The notes under the pieces are model-generated. The model was not told the DNA's origin and searched no databases. It saw only the letters and a program-made list of their open reading frames with translations. Below are positions 32,138 to 61,329 of a DNA stretch of 64,000 nucleotides, in pieces (within the stretch, counting starts at the first letter, position 1; every line of letters starts with the position of its first letter). The position numbers were made by a program, and so were the translations under genes. The DNA lies in the NCBI GenBank assembly GCA_964020085.1, contig OZ026605.1, forward strand, positions 3,747,901 to 3,811,900, written 5' to 3'. Source of the stretch: Micromussa lordhowensis. Taxonomy: Eukaryota > Cnidaria > Anthozoa > Scleractinia > Lobophylliidae.

Positions 32138-34738
32138 GGAGATAGTTTTGCCTTCTTTGCGTGAAATCATTCTGGTAGAAATATCAAGCCGTAGTAAGAT
32201 AAAAAATAATTTGAATATATATATTCTTTGAATCAGTTGTGATAGTTTGTGGTCCACAGTTTTCTAGGCTTTCTTTTTCTTATTCTTACTTGTACTAATT
32301 TCTAGATCGAGTGTTACTTATAATGAGTCATGATTGCATGATTTAATTGATAATTTCCAAGAAAAAAGGAGAAAGAATTTAAGAATTTTGTTGAAGAACC
32401 AATTTTGGAACGAGACGCCGAGCGAGGAAGTCCAGAATCAGCTTGTTTACGAGTGTCTTTAAATTATATTTGAGCACTTCGTGTAGACACACATGTTGAT
32501 TAACTTTGCCCTCGAGTATGAAGGATTGTGTTTATTTTTTAATTTACTCTTTCTCGATTCATAAAAGTGACAAGGAGAATGAAGTTGGCGCAAAACCCCA
32601 CATAGCGTTTGGCAAATTACCAAATTCAATGATCCATATATATCTCATTGTATTTTTTTATTCGATACCGAGCGCTCCTTTGGAAATGTATTAGCACGAC
32701 CTTAAAGAAGCGGCAAGAAAGTCTTGACTATGGCTCATGTACAAATAATTTTTTTTTGAACTAAAACCACAGCTCTTAGCTCCGATTACGGTAAACGTTT
32801 CTCCTAAAACTGAATAGAATTCTAATTTTAGGCATAGATTCCCCATTCAAGAAAAGAATCATATTTGGCATTGCAGTTGAAAATGCTCTAAAAATGGACA
32901 AATCGACTGCCAGATGAAATCCCAAATAATTGCCAAAACGTTAAGCAGAATTATTGTCTTTTCTACTGAATCGGCAATTGAAAATAAGTACTTACCACTC
33001 TGTATTATAAAGGGAAATGAAATTTCATCTACATGGGATCCGCCCCTGAAAAATAATCAGTCCAAATTGCGATCTGTGAGGACAACCCATGGTGAGATAT
33101 GGAAATTTTCAATGAAAATGATTTCTTAGAGTATTTTTTTAAAACATTCACGAGTACAATTGAAAACTATGTAAACTGAAAACCTCACAGGTGTTTATAA
33201 GCTGGTATTCAACACAGTTTCCAAGAAATGGAAATTTCGTAGACAACTCTGTTTGCAGAAAACAGGTTGAATTCTTGAATTTTCCGCTCGGTGAGATGAA
33301 AGAAAATTTATAGTCTCACGCTGCATTGGCACTCGATTTAAGAATATCGCAATTATTGTCCCGCACGGGCAACCACTAGAGAACAGCCGGCAATTTAACA
33401 TCGCGTAACAAATTTAATACGAGAAAATAAAACTAAAACTTTTTTGAAGAAGTGAAACTCGATCGCTGATTTCAAGATAAAGCGTATTAGAAAACTGCAA
33501 AACAAGATTGTCTGTTTTACGGATTTATTTAGCTACACTTAGTCAGGCTGGTATAGACACAATATTTTAAGCGTTGTGGTTTGCTGAGAACTACCATTTC
33601 ATTTTTTTTCTCGTGAGGAGTCATATTTATTTTTCGTGAGGAGCTATCGATTATCGCAAAAACCGCGAAGACATTAACGGCTAACTCTCTTGCTTGAAGA
33701 TTCTGCAGTAGGGCATGCAATTAAGGCCATGTATGCGAATCGTGACTAAGCGCTTCTCAAAATGTAAATATGAATTCCTTCAAATCGACCTCTCGGCGTT
33801 TGGTGGTGGACAAAAGAAGGCACAAGCACTGTTTGCAGTGAGTGATCGAGTGACTGTTTAGTTTATCCAACAATTAAAGCCTGTTTAAATACGTCACATA
33901 TTCGGTACACATGGTAAAATCTCACCTAGTTTTTCAGAAACCACTTATGGAATGAAATGAACTTTTTGATTTCTGCTAGCTAGGAGACAGTAAAGCGCCA
34001 AATACTTCTTGCAGTATATTCGATCAATACCCGTTCCCTAGCGACCATATTGTTTGCAAGCCGCGCACCGCACAAGCAATGACTGCGAAACCTTTTGACC
34101 ACCTGCATGGAGTTTAATAAGATGACATAAAGCATAAATTCATAATGCCGCATACAAGAATAAAACTAGGCCTAAACAAGAGAGCTATCGTAGCGAATAC
34201 TTCCGTAAAACTTCGTTACAAGTACTGAGCCTTCGATAGAAAAGTTTTGGTTTCTGTACTTTGCTTTGTGGTCCTCCGAATTCAGTTTTGCATACCATTT
34301 ATTTAGGAGTACTTAATGAACTTTGTCAAACTGTCTGCACATCTGACTTTACCGCATGAATCCGAGAAAGAAAGAAACAAGCTAGAGTAACTTACCACAC
34401 TCAAAGACGGGAAGATCTATTTGTTACAAAACTCGCAGACACTACTAGCCTCGGTTATCTTCTGCCCACAAAAATTATGCCTGAAACGAGACACCCATAC
34501 ACTTTGTTTTCGCCCATGCATTAATTGAATGCGGAAAACAGTTTTATAGGCTGACAACTGTTCCAAAAATACGAATGCGTGGTGAGGAATGAAAACAAAA
34601 TCTCGTTATCAGAGCGGAATTGAAGTGAACTGAATTGTAATTAACGTTTTCGTCAAAACATCGTATCAATTTAAAGAAAATTTGCCAGATGTTCTCATTT
34701 ACCAGAACATATTTTGGATTATTACGAGTCAGTCGCGA
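32138..34738. other. Mucin B 5' flank (paralogous to 18862-21598)
   Basis: No gene is recognised. The TATA-like word is at 32214-32225. Copy B lacks several short stretches of copy A (for example around 19220 and 19680-19760) near the gene but becomes nearly identical beyond about 33780. Confidence 0.5.
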
Positions 34739-34747
34739 AAAGCTTTC
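34739..34747. other. Empty target site matching the 3.8-kb element of copy A
   Basis: AAAGCTTTC occurs once here in an uninterrupted context (CGAAAAGCTTTCGTGG), whereas copy A has it on both sides of 21608-25414. Confidence 0.75.
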
Positions 34748-35060
34748 GTGGAAATCAAAGGGCACCTGAAAGATTTTATTATCATTTCGTTTCTTTGTTT
34801 AGTCATGTTTATAGAGCGAAACTGGCATATCTCAGTTTGAAAAAATATCTGAAATTGAGAATTTTTATGTCTCAATTTAACTTCTACCAAACTTTTCGCA
34901 AAGTTCCTGCAACTTAATGTAGCTAAGAAGACAGGACATTTTCAATTAAATCTCTCCCACAATAAATGCGAGATGCTCGCGTTTATAATTACCTGAGCAT
35001 GCTTAAGATAATTCACGAGTCAGTTGAAAAACTTTCGTGAAAAAGAAAGGACACCTGAAC

Positions 35061-35930
35061 TTATGGAACGCCAGAACTGTCTTATAACACTTCTTTTTAT
35101 TATATTGGGAGGTTATGTCATTATATTTGGTGCTTATTTCATTATGCTCGGTGCTTATGTCTTTATATGCGGTGCTGTCTTCATTATATTCGGTGTTTAT
35201 TCCATTATATTTGGTGCTCCTTCGTTATATTGGGTGCTTTTTCTATTATATTCATTGCTGGTTTTATTATATTCGGTGCTTTCTTCCTTATATTCGTTTC
35301 AAACTTTGTTTGGCGTTTTCTTCATTATTACCGGTGCTAACGCCATTACTTCGATGCTGCCTTCCTTTTATTCAGTGCAAAGACCATTTCGGTACTTTTT
35401 TAATTCCTTGTTCGGTTATTACTTCATTATATTCGGTGCTTACTTCATTACTGATATTCGGTGCATTCTTCGATATGATCGTCACCAATCTTAGGAAGGG
35501 GCCGTACAATTTGGAGGTAGTCTGGGGAAAGCTGAAATTCTCAACTTTCCCGCTCTTTATTCAAAAATGGAGGACAAACCAGAGCTTATATATGGTAAAC
35601 AACATAACTTGGGCAATCTAATTGAAGTATTCCAAAAGGAGAAGATTGCCCCTGATATATTTGAAAATGGAAAAATCAATATAAGGAAGAGAGCACCGAA
35701 CATAATGGCGTGAGCACCAAATATAACGAAGGAAGCACCAAATGGAATTAGCACCGAATATACTGAAGACAGCACCGCATATAAAGACATAAGCACTGAG
35801 TATAATGAAATAAGCACCGAGTATATTGAGTTAATCACCGAATATAATAACATAAGTACCAATTATAATGACATAACCACTCAATATAATAAAAAGAAGT
35901 ATCATAGGACAGTTCTGGCGTTCCATATGA
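35061..35930. mobile_element. Foldback element with 21-bp subrepeats, copy B (intact)
   Basis: The outer arms TGGAACGCCAGAACTGTC and complement enclose ~21-bp units (TTCATTATATTCGGTGCTTAT type) running inward from the left and their complements from the right. The open frames of 150-170 codons here (IIFGAYFI-like) come only from the repeat and are not proteins. Confidence 0.7.
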
Positions 35931-36020
35931 ACTTCTCGTTTCTTTTTTATTTATGTTTATAGAGCTAAAATGACACATCTCAGTTTAACCAAATATCTCA
36001 AGTTGATAATTTTTCGTGTA

Positions 36021-36147
36021 ATATATCAAACACAAGTGACAGTGTTTCATTGGGATATCCAAACACCGAGAAGAGAGTTGAAAATACGACGCGCAGCGGA
36101 GTATTTTTGACGAAATAGCCGATGAAACACTCGAGTGTTTGTTATAT
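36021..36147. mobile_element. Palindromic MITE P1, copy in flank B
   Basis: Same family as 9271-9418; somewhat shorter, with part of the right arm deleted. It is the intact counterpart of the truncated copy at 28520-28568. Confidence 0.7.
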
Positions 36148-36404
36148 CGTCCGAATCCAAACAAAAACTCAGGGGTAAACGGAGAAATAAAATCGTCAAA
36201 GTCTAGATCGGGTATTCAAATTTGATTTCCTTTGTTTTAGCTTGATGAATTATTCATGAGTTTTAGAAGTCTCGGTTTTAACTCCTACCAAACTTTTCGC
36301 AAAGTTCCTGCAACTTAATGTAGCTGGCAAGACAGGAAGTTTTCTATTAAAATTTCTCCCAGAATTTCTATTTAATTACTTTTTAGCTTATTCTCGTGGC
36401 ACAA

Positions 36405-36590
36405 CCATTAATAGGCCATTCCGAATTACCTTTAGCCCCTTTCTCAAAGAGAGTCTTAGTGCTCATCCTTTCATATGAAAATGAGATTTCATTCACATGC
36501 AAATTAAACTCATTTTCATATGAATGGTTGTGCACCAGGCCTCGCTTTGAAAGAGAGGCTTTAGGTAACTCGAAAATGGTCTATTTCGCA
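36405..36590. mobile_element. Palindromic repeat family P2
   Basis: The ends AGGCCATTCCGAATTACC and (complementary sense) GGTAACTCGAAAATGGTCTA enclose inner words TTTCATATGAAAATGAG and CATTTTCATATGAATGG. Relatives are at 44644-44820, 42195-42335 and 52245-52395. Confidence 0.6.
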
Positions 36591-37760
36591 GAATGTAACC
36601 CACTTCCCTAGCTTTCTCACCCGGTAGGCATTGCAAGGAAACCTTTCCTGCTCTACCTCGCTCCCAGGATCTTCGCGCTCGCCAAGGGATTGGGTCCAAT
36701 TGGACCATTCTAGTCCCTCTTTGGCGAGCCCTATACCACGACGAACCAGGGAATGCGTCGGCCAACCAACTTATGGTTTTTACGCCATATTAGTGTGAGA
36801 ACCTGGGTGCTTGACTGTCTGCCGCTATTTCGTGATAACTGTATGAAATTGGAGGGGTCAAGGGGCTTTTCTTCTCTACCTTACAGTCCAAGGGTGCTTT
36901 CATCATGCAAAATATTGCGGAAATTTCGATTGGAAATCAAATGGAACGGTTGGGTCACACAGGAAAATTTCCGGAAAAAAGTACCACCTTTGATGAACCC
37001 TGACCTTTAGTCTACCTATTGGACGAGTTGATCCGAAATGTGCCGTTCCACTTTGACAAACCGGCCTGTTGCCCAGTAGATTTTCACTGATGTGGGGGGA
37101 TTAGTTAAAGGACCAGAAAATGGTAAGACCCGTTCTTCTTGGTTGGCCCGCGGGGTTTGATTGGGAAATGTCGTTTCATTTTACAATACTTGGTCAGACT
37201 AGTCAGTCTGAGAAAATGGAAAGAACCCTAACCAATTTTGTGAGCATCTACAGTAGAAAACATTGAAAGAATCTCGTTGTGAGCTGATTATGGCTTCAAA
37301 ATGCTCTTCTGAGCCACCATATGAAACTTTACTCGCAACAACTAATATTCACGTGACCCGGGAACAGACAGACAGGCCTCTCTCCTCCGCAGAGGCTCCC
37401 AATGGGAAAGCCTCCGAACTACCAGCCTACGGTCAAAGCAGCACGAAAGACGCCTCTGCGGAGCTGCGAAGAGAGCAGACGGACGGACAGACAGATCTTT
37501 ACTTGCCCTACTGAGCGAGCAAAATGAAACGACTTAAGTAGAGTTGCACCTTTAATAAATAATTACAAATTCCATTTCATTCATTTCCATTGTTTACAGT
37601 ATTAAAGTGAACTAAGAGGTTAGCGATAAGATACAGAGTAACATGTCGAGAAGGTCGAGAGTGAACCCTGGCCGTCCTTCGTGATCTAAAAAAAAGTGCC
37701 TGCCTTTGCGTTTCATATCTTACAAGTTAGTTGTGAAACTGTTTCTAACCTTAGTTTAAC

Positions 37761-38055
37761 TATGCTACGTCACGAACGGGATATCTTTAATATTTTTTTA
37801 AAGTTCGTCGTTCTCAAAAGGTGCTACTTCATGGCTTGTGTATCTTGAAAAGTTTACCCTAAATTTTCAAGTTCGTGGTTTGTAATCCGTGTTAATCTTC
37901 TCCATCCTTAGCCATCCTTGTTACTTTATAGTTTATTATCATCTCTTTATAGTTTTTGCATCATAGTAAACTACTATTTTCAGGTTTCTTTCAATTTAAG
38001 AGTAATTTTGTACATGGCCAAGATAGCTCAAAATACCGTGATTGAGCTCCGTTAA
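37761..38055. mobile_element. Diverged copy of the P3 MITE
   Basis: It matches the element at 50578-50816 in the middle (shared GTTTGTAATCCGTGT, ATCTTCTCCATCCTTA and CTCAAAATACCGTGA words), with degenerate ends GCTACGTCACG and complement. Confidence 0.6.
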
Positions 38056-38642
38056 ATCCCTTTTCGTGTTCCCAAATCTTATCCATCCCTGTTCCTTTTC
38101 GGTTTATTAATACGTTTCTAGCATGTTTCTACATATGCAATTTAGTTTTGATTTTGTTACAAGACGCAAACAGACACTTGATTTATCTTGCCTGTAATCC
38201 CGTAGGACAGCCTTAGAGTTCACTCTCGATTCTCAAACCCGAAATGATGTTGGACGAAAGAACAACTGGGTTTCATAAACGAAGCAGTAACAGAGTTTAC
38301 AAAACGAGTGGATAAAAAGGGTACTAATACTAATATTAAATTATCCAGTTTACGCAGGTTGCTTTTTCAAAATACAATCTCTTAAATAAAGTTGTTCACA
38401 AAAAGTACAATTGATAAATAGAAATAGGATTTTTATCGTCGGAACCTGCCTGAGTAGAAGTCAGTGAAGTAAAAATTGTACAAATCAAGACAGTGGCAAG
38501 AAAGAAGTACAGGTAATAACCGTTTTTGAGAATCGGAAAATCTCATAAAGTATGTTTACGCTACTGTGTGTCTACTGTGTGCTGGAGTTGAGCACACGAA
38601 CAAGGGTAGAGTAGATTCGTCTCGTGGCATGAGAATGACTAA

Positions 38643-38932
38643 TTTAAAGGGGCAGTGCCAGGACTGAACCCTAACCTACCGCAGGTTTCTATTGAGATGT
38701 GTACTCATTTAACAAATCTGATCGCCGAGATGAAGAGAAAATTTTAAACGTCCAACACTCATTTGTGGAGTATTTATGCCCGTTCAGCCACTCATCTTTA
38801 GCCATCGCCAGTTTTTCTTAGTTCCTGATAAGCTCCTGTCGTTACCACGTAATGTTCTATGAGATCATTGTTGGATTTTAAATCGTTAGCCTCTTGAAAT
38901 AATGCTAAAGATTTTGACAATGCCCCTTTAAA
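38643..38932. mobile_element. MITE with TTTAAAGGGGCAGTG ends
   Basis: The termini TTAAAGGGGCAGTG and CAATGCCCCTTTAA are near inverted repeats about 290 bp apart. TTTAAA is present at both ends, so the target may be TTAA or TTTAAA. Confidence 0.6.
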
Positions 38933-39948
38933 CTCATTAACTGAATTAATCATTAAAGTCGTTGTTGTGGTAAACAAGCCACCGGCAATAAAGATGCTGC
39001 GATCCTTTCAGTCTGAGAGTGCAGAAGCCCTATCTTGCTACTGTTACCAACGCTATCAAAATGAAGTTGCAAGTTGTGAAAATCACCGACTGATCAACAT
39101 GGCGAGATTGTATCATAATCTCCCAACTTGTTCAACAAAGTATGTACGGGGACTTGTGATAAGAATTTGCATCTTGATATCAGCGCTTACAGAGTGAAAC
39201 GCGCATAGTGCCTAATGACAGCGACTTGCAACCGACATCAACTTTGAGCGGAATAATTATTCATTGTTATATTACCTTATTACTACCTTTTACACTGAGA
39301 AGTGCAGTTGATTTGTCAGGGCCCGATCCATCGTCAACTTCGTCACATTACAGGATGGGCAAATGGTTAGTTATATTCTTGCTCTTCAGCAAGTCAGAAA
39401 ATAGCATTGGTGTTACAAGCTTAAGACGTCTTTTAGTTCCTAGAGACAAATCACTCAAACAACTGCTGGGCTATATGTCACCTTTGGTGAATATCTGTAA
39501 TATAGCTGAATGTCTTGATTGCTTTTAAAGTCATCTCAACTGTTTGCATTATCGTCATCATCATCATTGTCGTCGTCATCATTATCATCACGATCAGCAA
39601 CGTCATCCGATCTGGTAGCTAACGTCCAATCTTGTTTTTCACAGGTAGATTTCATAAAATTTCAAATTGTAACATTTCCAATTCCATTGTCGTGGATTTC
39701 CAATTCCATTGTCGTGGATGTCGTGGATATCAATAAATAATTTGCATCCAAATTGAGTGTCTAAATGCTTAAGTATCATGTGTAGTTGCCATCAGTTGAC
39801 AGTGTATATCGCAATGTAACACGCCTCGAAGTTCAACTACATTTCCATTCAACATATTCATATTTTCTTCACATTTCCTTCACTTCTGACGGGATCTGAC
39901 TTTTGCCATGAACAGTAATTTTTCATGAACGTCACTGATTGCTCCTTA

Positions 39949-58476
<18,528 letters not shown>

Positions 58477-59686
58477 GACAAATCAAAATCTTTAACACCT
58501 CCGCTACCGGACTGATTTAGAAAAAATTAAATACTCCCCAAATCTCTCGAGTTTCGGCATCCTTTCTACGGCCGCATGAACTCGCAAGAAGTCTCAAACT
58601 TTCGCTTGGAAAGCCTTTAGTTTTGAACCTTATTATCCGGGATCTGTCAATCACAAGCTATTGTGTCTCTGTGCAAGATGATTGGCTAGCGGCTATTCCA
58701 GCAACAAACAACAATCAATTCGCTTTTTTTCGCGGCAAATGATCTCGGATCGCGCGATCCATAATTCCGGAATAATTCACAGCTGGCAAAGAAACAATTT
58801 CTAATCACACGTTTTTTTTGCTGACAGATCAGCTTACAATCTTTTAAACATTTAAATGTTATATTTTCACCACTGCGCTATTTCCCTATTAAAGCAAATT
58901 GAAAACCTTCGAATTTGTGCGGCAGCTGCCCCCATACCCCTTGACTGTGCCAGTTAAACTATTTCAAGAGCGTTTTAATTGCTGTTACAATATTGAGGGA
59001 AATGTAAATTTGATCGCAGTCGACTATATTTTAGAAAATCCATTTGTTTGGCGCAAACGTCCTTTGTTTTAAGGGTTTAAACCTATTAGTCTCTGTTATC
59101 ACCACAAAATTTAGTCGACTGATAAGGAAAAGACTTCTCAGGTCACGCAAAGCAAAAACTTTTAAAAACAGGCAGAAAAAATTGCTTTCCATGTCTTCAG
59201 GGTATTCAGGTAATACAAATGTTTGATCAGGCTCCAATTACTGTGAACACGTTTAAGAGCAGATGCCTTCCTTTAAATAGATTTTCTTGAAATCGATCGA
59301 CTCTTGGTATTAAATATGTTTGGCTCCCCTGGTTGTAATAATTATACCTAAAAACGTCTCACTGGGAAACATTAAAAATAATAACAATTGTAATAATGAT
59401 TTTTGTCCTGCTGCCTATCAGTTCCATCACTGATAACTGAACGAATGCACTGATCCTACGTCATACATGCTTCGTAGTTTTTATCAGACAGAACTGAATA
59501 TGCTCAAACACTGCCAAGCGAAGAATCATTCAGAATGAAAGGCAGAACGGAGCGGAGTGCTTTTTTTACTTTTGATATTTCTGGCTTTCTAAATCGACAT
59601 CGCACAGGTAAATATTCTAGATTTTACAACGTGCGTTTTAAACCGACCAATTACAGGCCGTCTATACGGTGAACCACTACAAGGGC

Positions 59687-59775
59687 AGTACAAAAATATT
59701 TATCCCAGTACAAACATATTAATCCCAGTACAAAAAATATTTCTCCCAGTACAAAAATGTTTTTTCCAATACAAA
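59687..59775. repeat. Short tandem repeat CCCAGTACAAAAATATT
   Basis: Four imperfect units of about 24 bp. Confidence 0.75.
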
Positions 59776-59967
59776 TGGGGCATGGGAACTAATCTCCCAG
59801 AGGTCATTGCGAGCTTCCTTGGAACACATGGGAACAATGTAGGGCAGCACGTTTAAAACACGAAATATGGCGAAAAAAAATTATGACGGAATGGCAATTT
59901 ACAGTGTGGGATTACGGCTACCCCATACAATTATTGAGAGCTAACCACCTTCAAGTCAGTGATATGT

Positions 59968-60050
59968 AGGCTGGTCGAAGCGCTATTTAGGCTAACTGAA
60001 GCGCTATTTAGGCTAACAGAAGCGCTGTTTAGGATAACTGAAGCGCTATG
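59968..60050. repeat. 21-bp tandem repeat GAAGCGCTATTTAGGCTAACT
   Basis: About four units with one or two changes each. Confidence 0.8.
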
Positions 60051-60248
60051 TTAACTATCCAATATGTTAGGCAAAGTTCCCAATCGAAGTTATTGGCGAT
60101 CATGTTGATATATGGGCAGAGTTAAAGGGGGAATTTCCAGATTCTTTCAACTGCTGAAGACATATATAAAGCCTTATTGAAAAAGATATTTGAATGTTCA
60201 ACTTTGTAAATTATGTAGCAGTAAGATAGTGTACGGGTAAAAAATACG

Positions 60249-60470
60249 GAAAAACGACAAACGAACGACAAACGAACTAAGAGCTCTAAGCCCACCACGG
60301 TATCCGAACATTTTTTATGTAACAATCATAACGCTACTGACATGCAACTTATTCCCCTAGAACTCGTTAAATCTAATCGTGACGGTGTACGTAAAGCAAG
60401 AGAAGCATATCTCATTGAAAGAGGTCAAACTCTTGAACCTCATGGTCTCAATAAGAAAGATGAAACTTAG
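60249..60470 (+). pseudogene. GIY-YIG-type retroelement C-terminus
   Basis: 74 codons ending KAREAYLIERGQTLEPHGLN plus KKDET and stop, preceded by KPTTVSEHFL and DMQLIPLELV. The closing R-E-x-x-L-I-x-x-G-x-T-L-x-P-x-G-L-N pattern is typical of GIY-YIG nuclease ends in Penelope-like retroelements. The upstream domains are missing. A hammerhead-like core follows at 60730-60759, fitting an element's 3' terminus. Confidence 0.6.
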
Positions 60471-60729
60471 TACGTTTCTTTTGTATTAGCTTTCTATGTT
60501 TAGGTCACCTGTACTATTTATAGCTGCTCATTGCTACTTTTCAGGCTGTAACGTTTTACCATATTTTCAAATTTCAATTTTTTAAATTTTTACGTTACTT
60601 TTTCATCGTTATTTATTACTTAGCCCTGTCTATCAAACTTTTGTTACATTTATCTTTTCACTAGTTATATCTTATTTCCCATATTTTAAATTTGTAACGT
60701 TTAAAACTTGAGTCATTCTCTGTTACACC

Positions 60730-60759
60730 CTGAGGAAGGAAGGCCGTGCCTTCCGAAAT
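60730..60759 (+). ncRNA. Hammerhead-like core near Penelope-like fragment
   Basis: CTGAGGA, then stem GGAAGG/CCTTCC with a CCGTG loop, then GAAAT. Stem I is poor (about two pairs), so this copy is probably decayed. Confidence 0.4.
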
Positions 60760-60894
60760 ATTGGAAAATATATCCCTATACTGTGTAATCAGCCTTGCTT
60801 ATTCTCGTGTATTATTCAACTTATAGCTGATTAGATTCTCTACAGCGAGAGGATCCGGTACTTCTGTTTTGTCACGGTGGTCCTTACAAAAATT

Positions 60895-61245
60895 AACGGA
60901 AAATATACGTTGAAAAAGCGGAGAAAATAAGGACAAAATACGGAAAAATTACGTTCAAAACACGCTGGGAAAAAATACGTTGAAAATGCGGAGAAAATGC
61001 GGAAAAAATACGGAGAAAATACGTAAATAATTTGTTGAAAATACGTTTAAAATACAGAAAAATACGGAAAAATACGTTGAAAATGCGGAGAAAGTACGGA
61101 AGAAATACGGAAAAACGTTGAAAATACATTGAAAATGCGGAGAAAATACGGAAAAAAATACGGAAAAGTACGTTGAAAATACGGAGCAAATACGGAAAAA
61201 ATACGTTGAATAAAAGGAGAAAATACGAAAAAATACGTTGAATTC
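60895..61245. repeat. AT-rich minisatellite (AAAATACGTTGAAAATGCGGAG)
   Basis: Irregular tandem units of about 20-35 bp built from AATACGG, AAATACG and TTGAAAATGCGGAG. A minus-strand Phe-rich frame over it is a repeat artefact. Confidence 0.8.
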
Positions 61246-61329
61246 GGTGAAAAGACTGGGTTCTAATTATCTTGGAACTGAGAATGCACTGTACAGAGTC
61301 AGCGGTTTACTTCCTTAGTGCCATCCAAG

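Larger units (their letters stand above)
36600..39948. other. Intergenic region between mucin B flank and BRSK 3' end
   Basis: No gene recognised. It holds two MITE-like elements (37761-38055 and 38643-38932), a partial palindrome at about 37370-37495 built on CCTCCGCAGAGGC-like words, and an ATC/GTC-rich simple repeat at about 39548-39608. Part of the right end may be BRSK 3' UTR. Confidence 0.5.
58477..61329. other. Divergent intergenic region between BRSK and GTF2H1
   Basis: It holds the BRSK 5' UTR/promoter (right of 58476), two small tandem arrays (59687-59775, 59968-60050), a Penelope-like fragment (60249-60775) and a minisatellite (60895-61245) that ends about 85 bp before the GTF2H1 start codon. 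No TATA box or other promoter element stands out. Confidence 0.5.

Noticed and set aside
60893..61189. Phe/Arg-rich minus-strand ORF
   Set aside because: Produced by the AT-rich minisatellite; no domain pattern.
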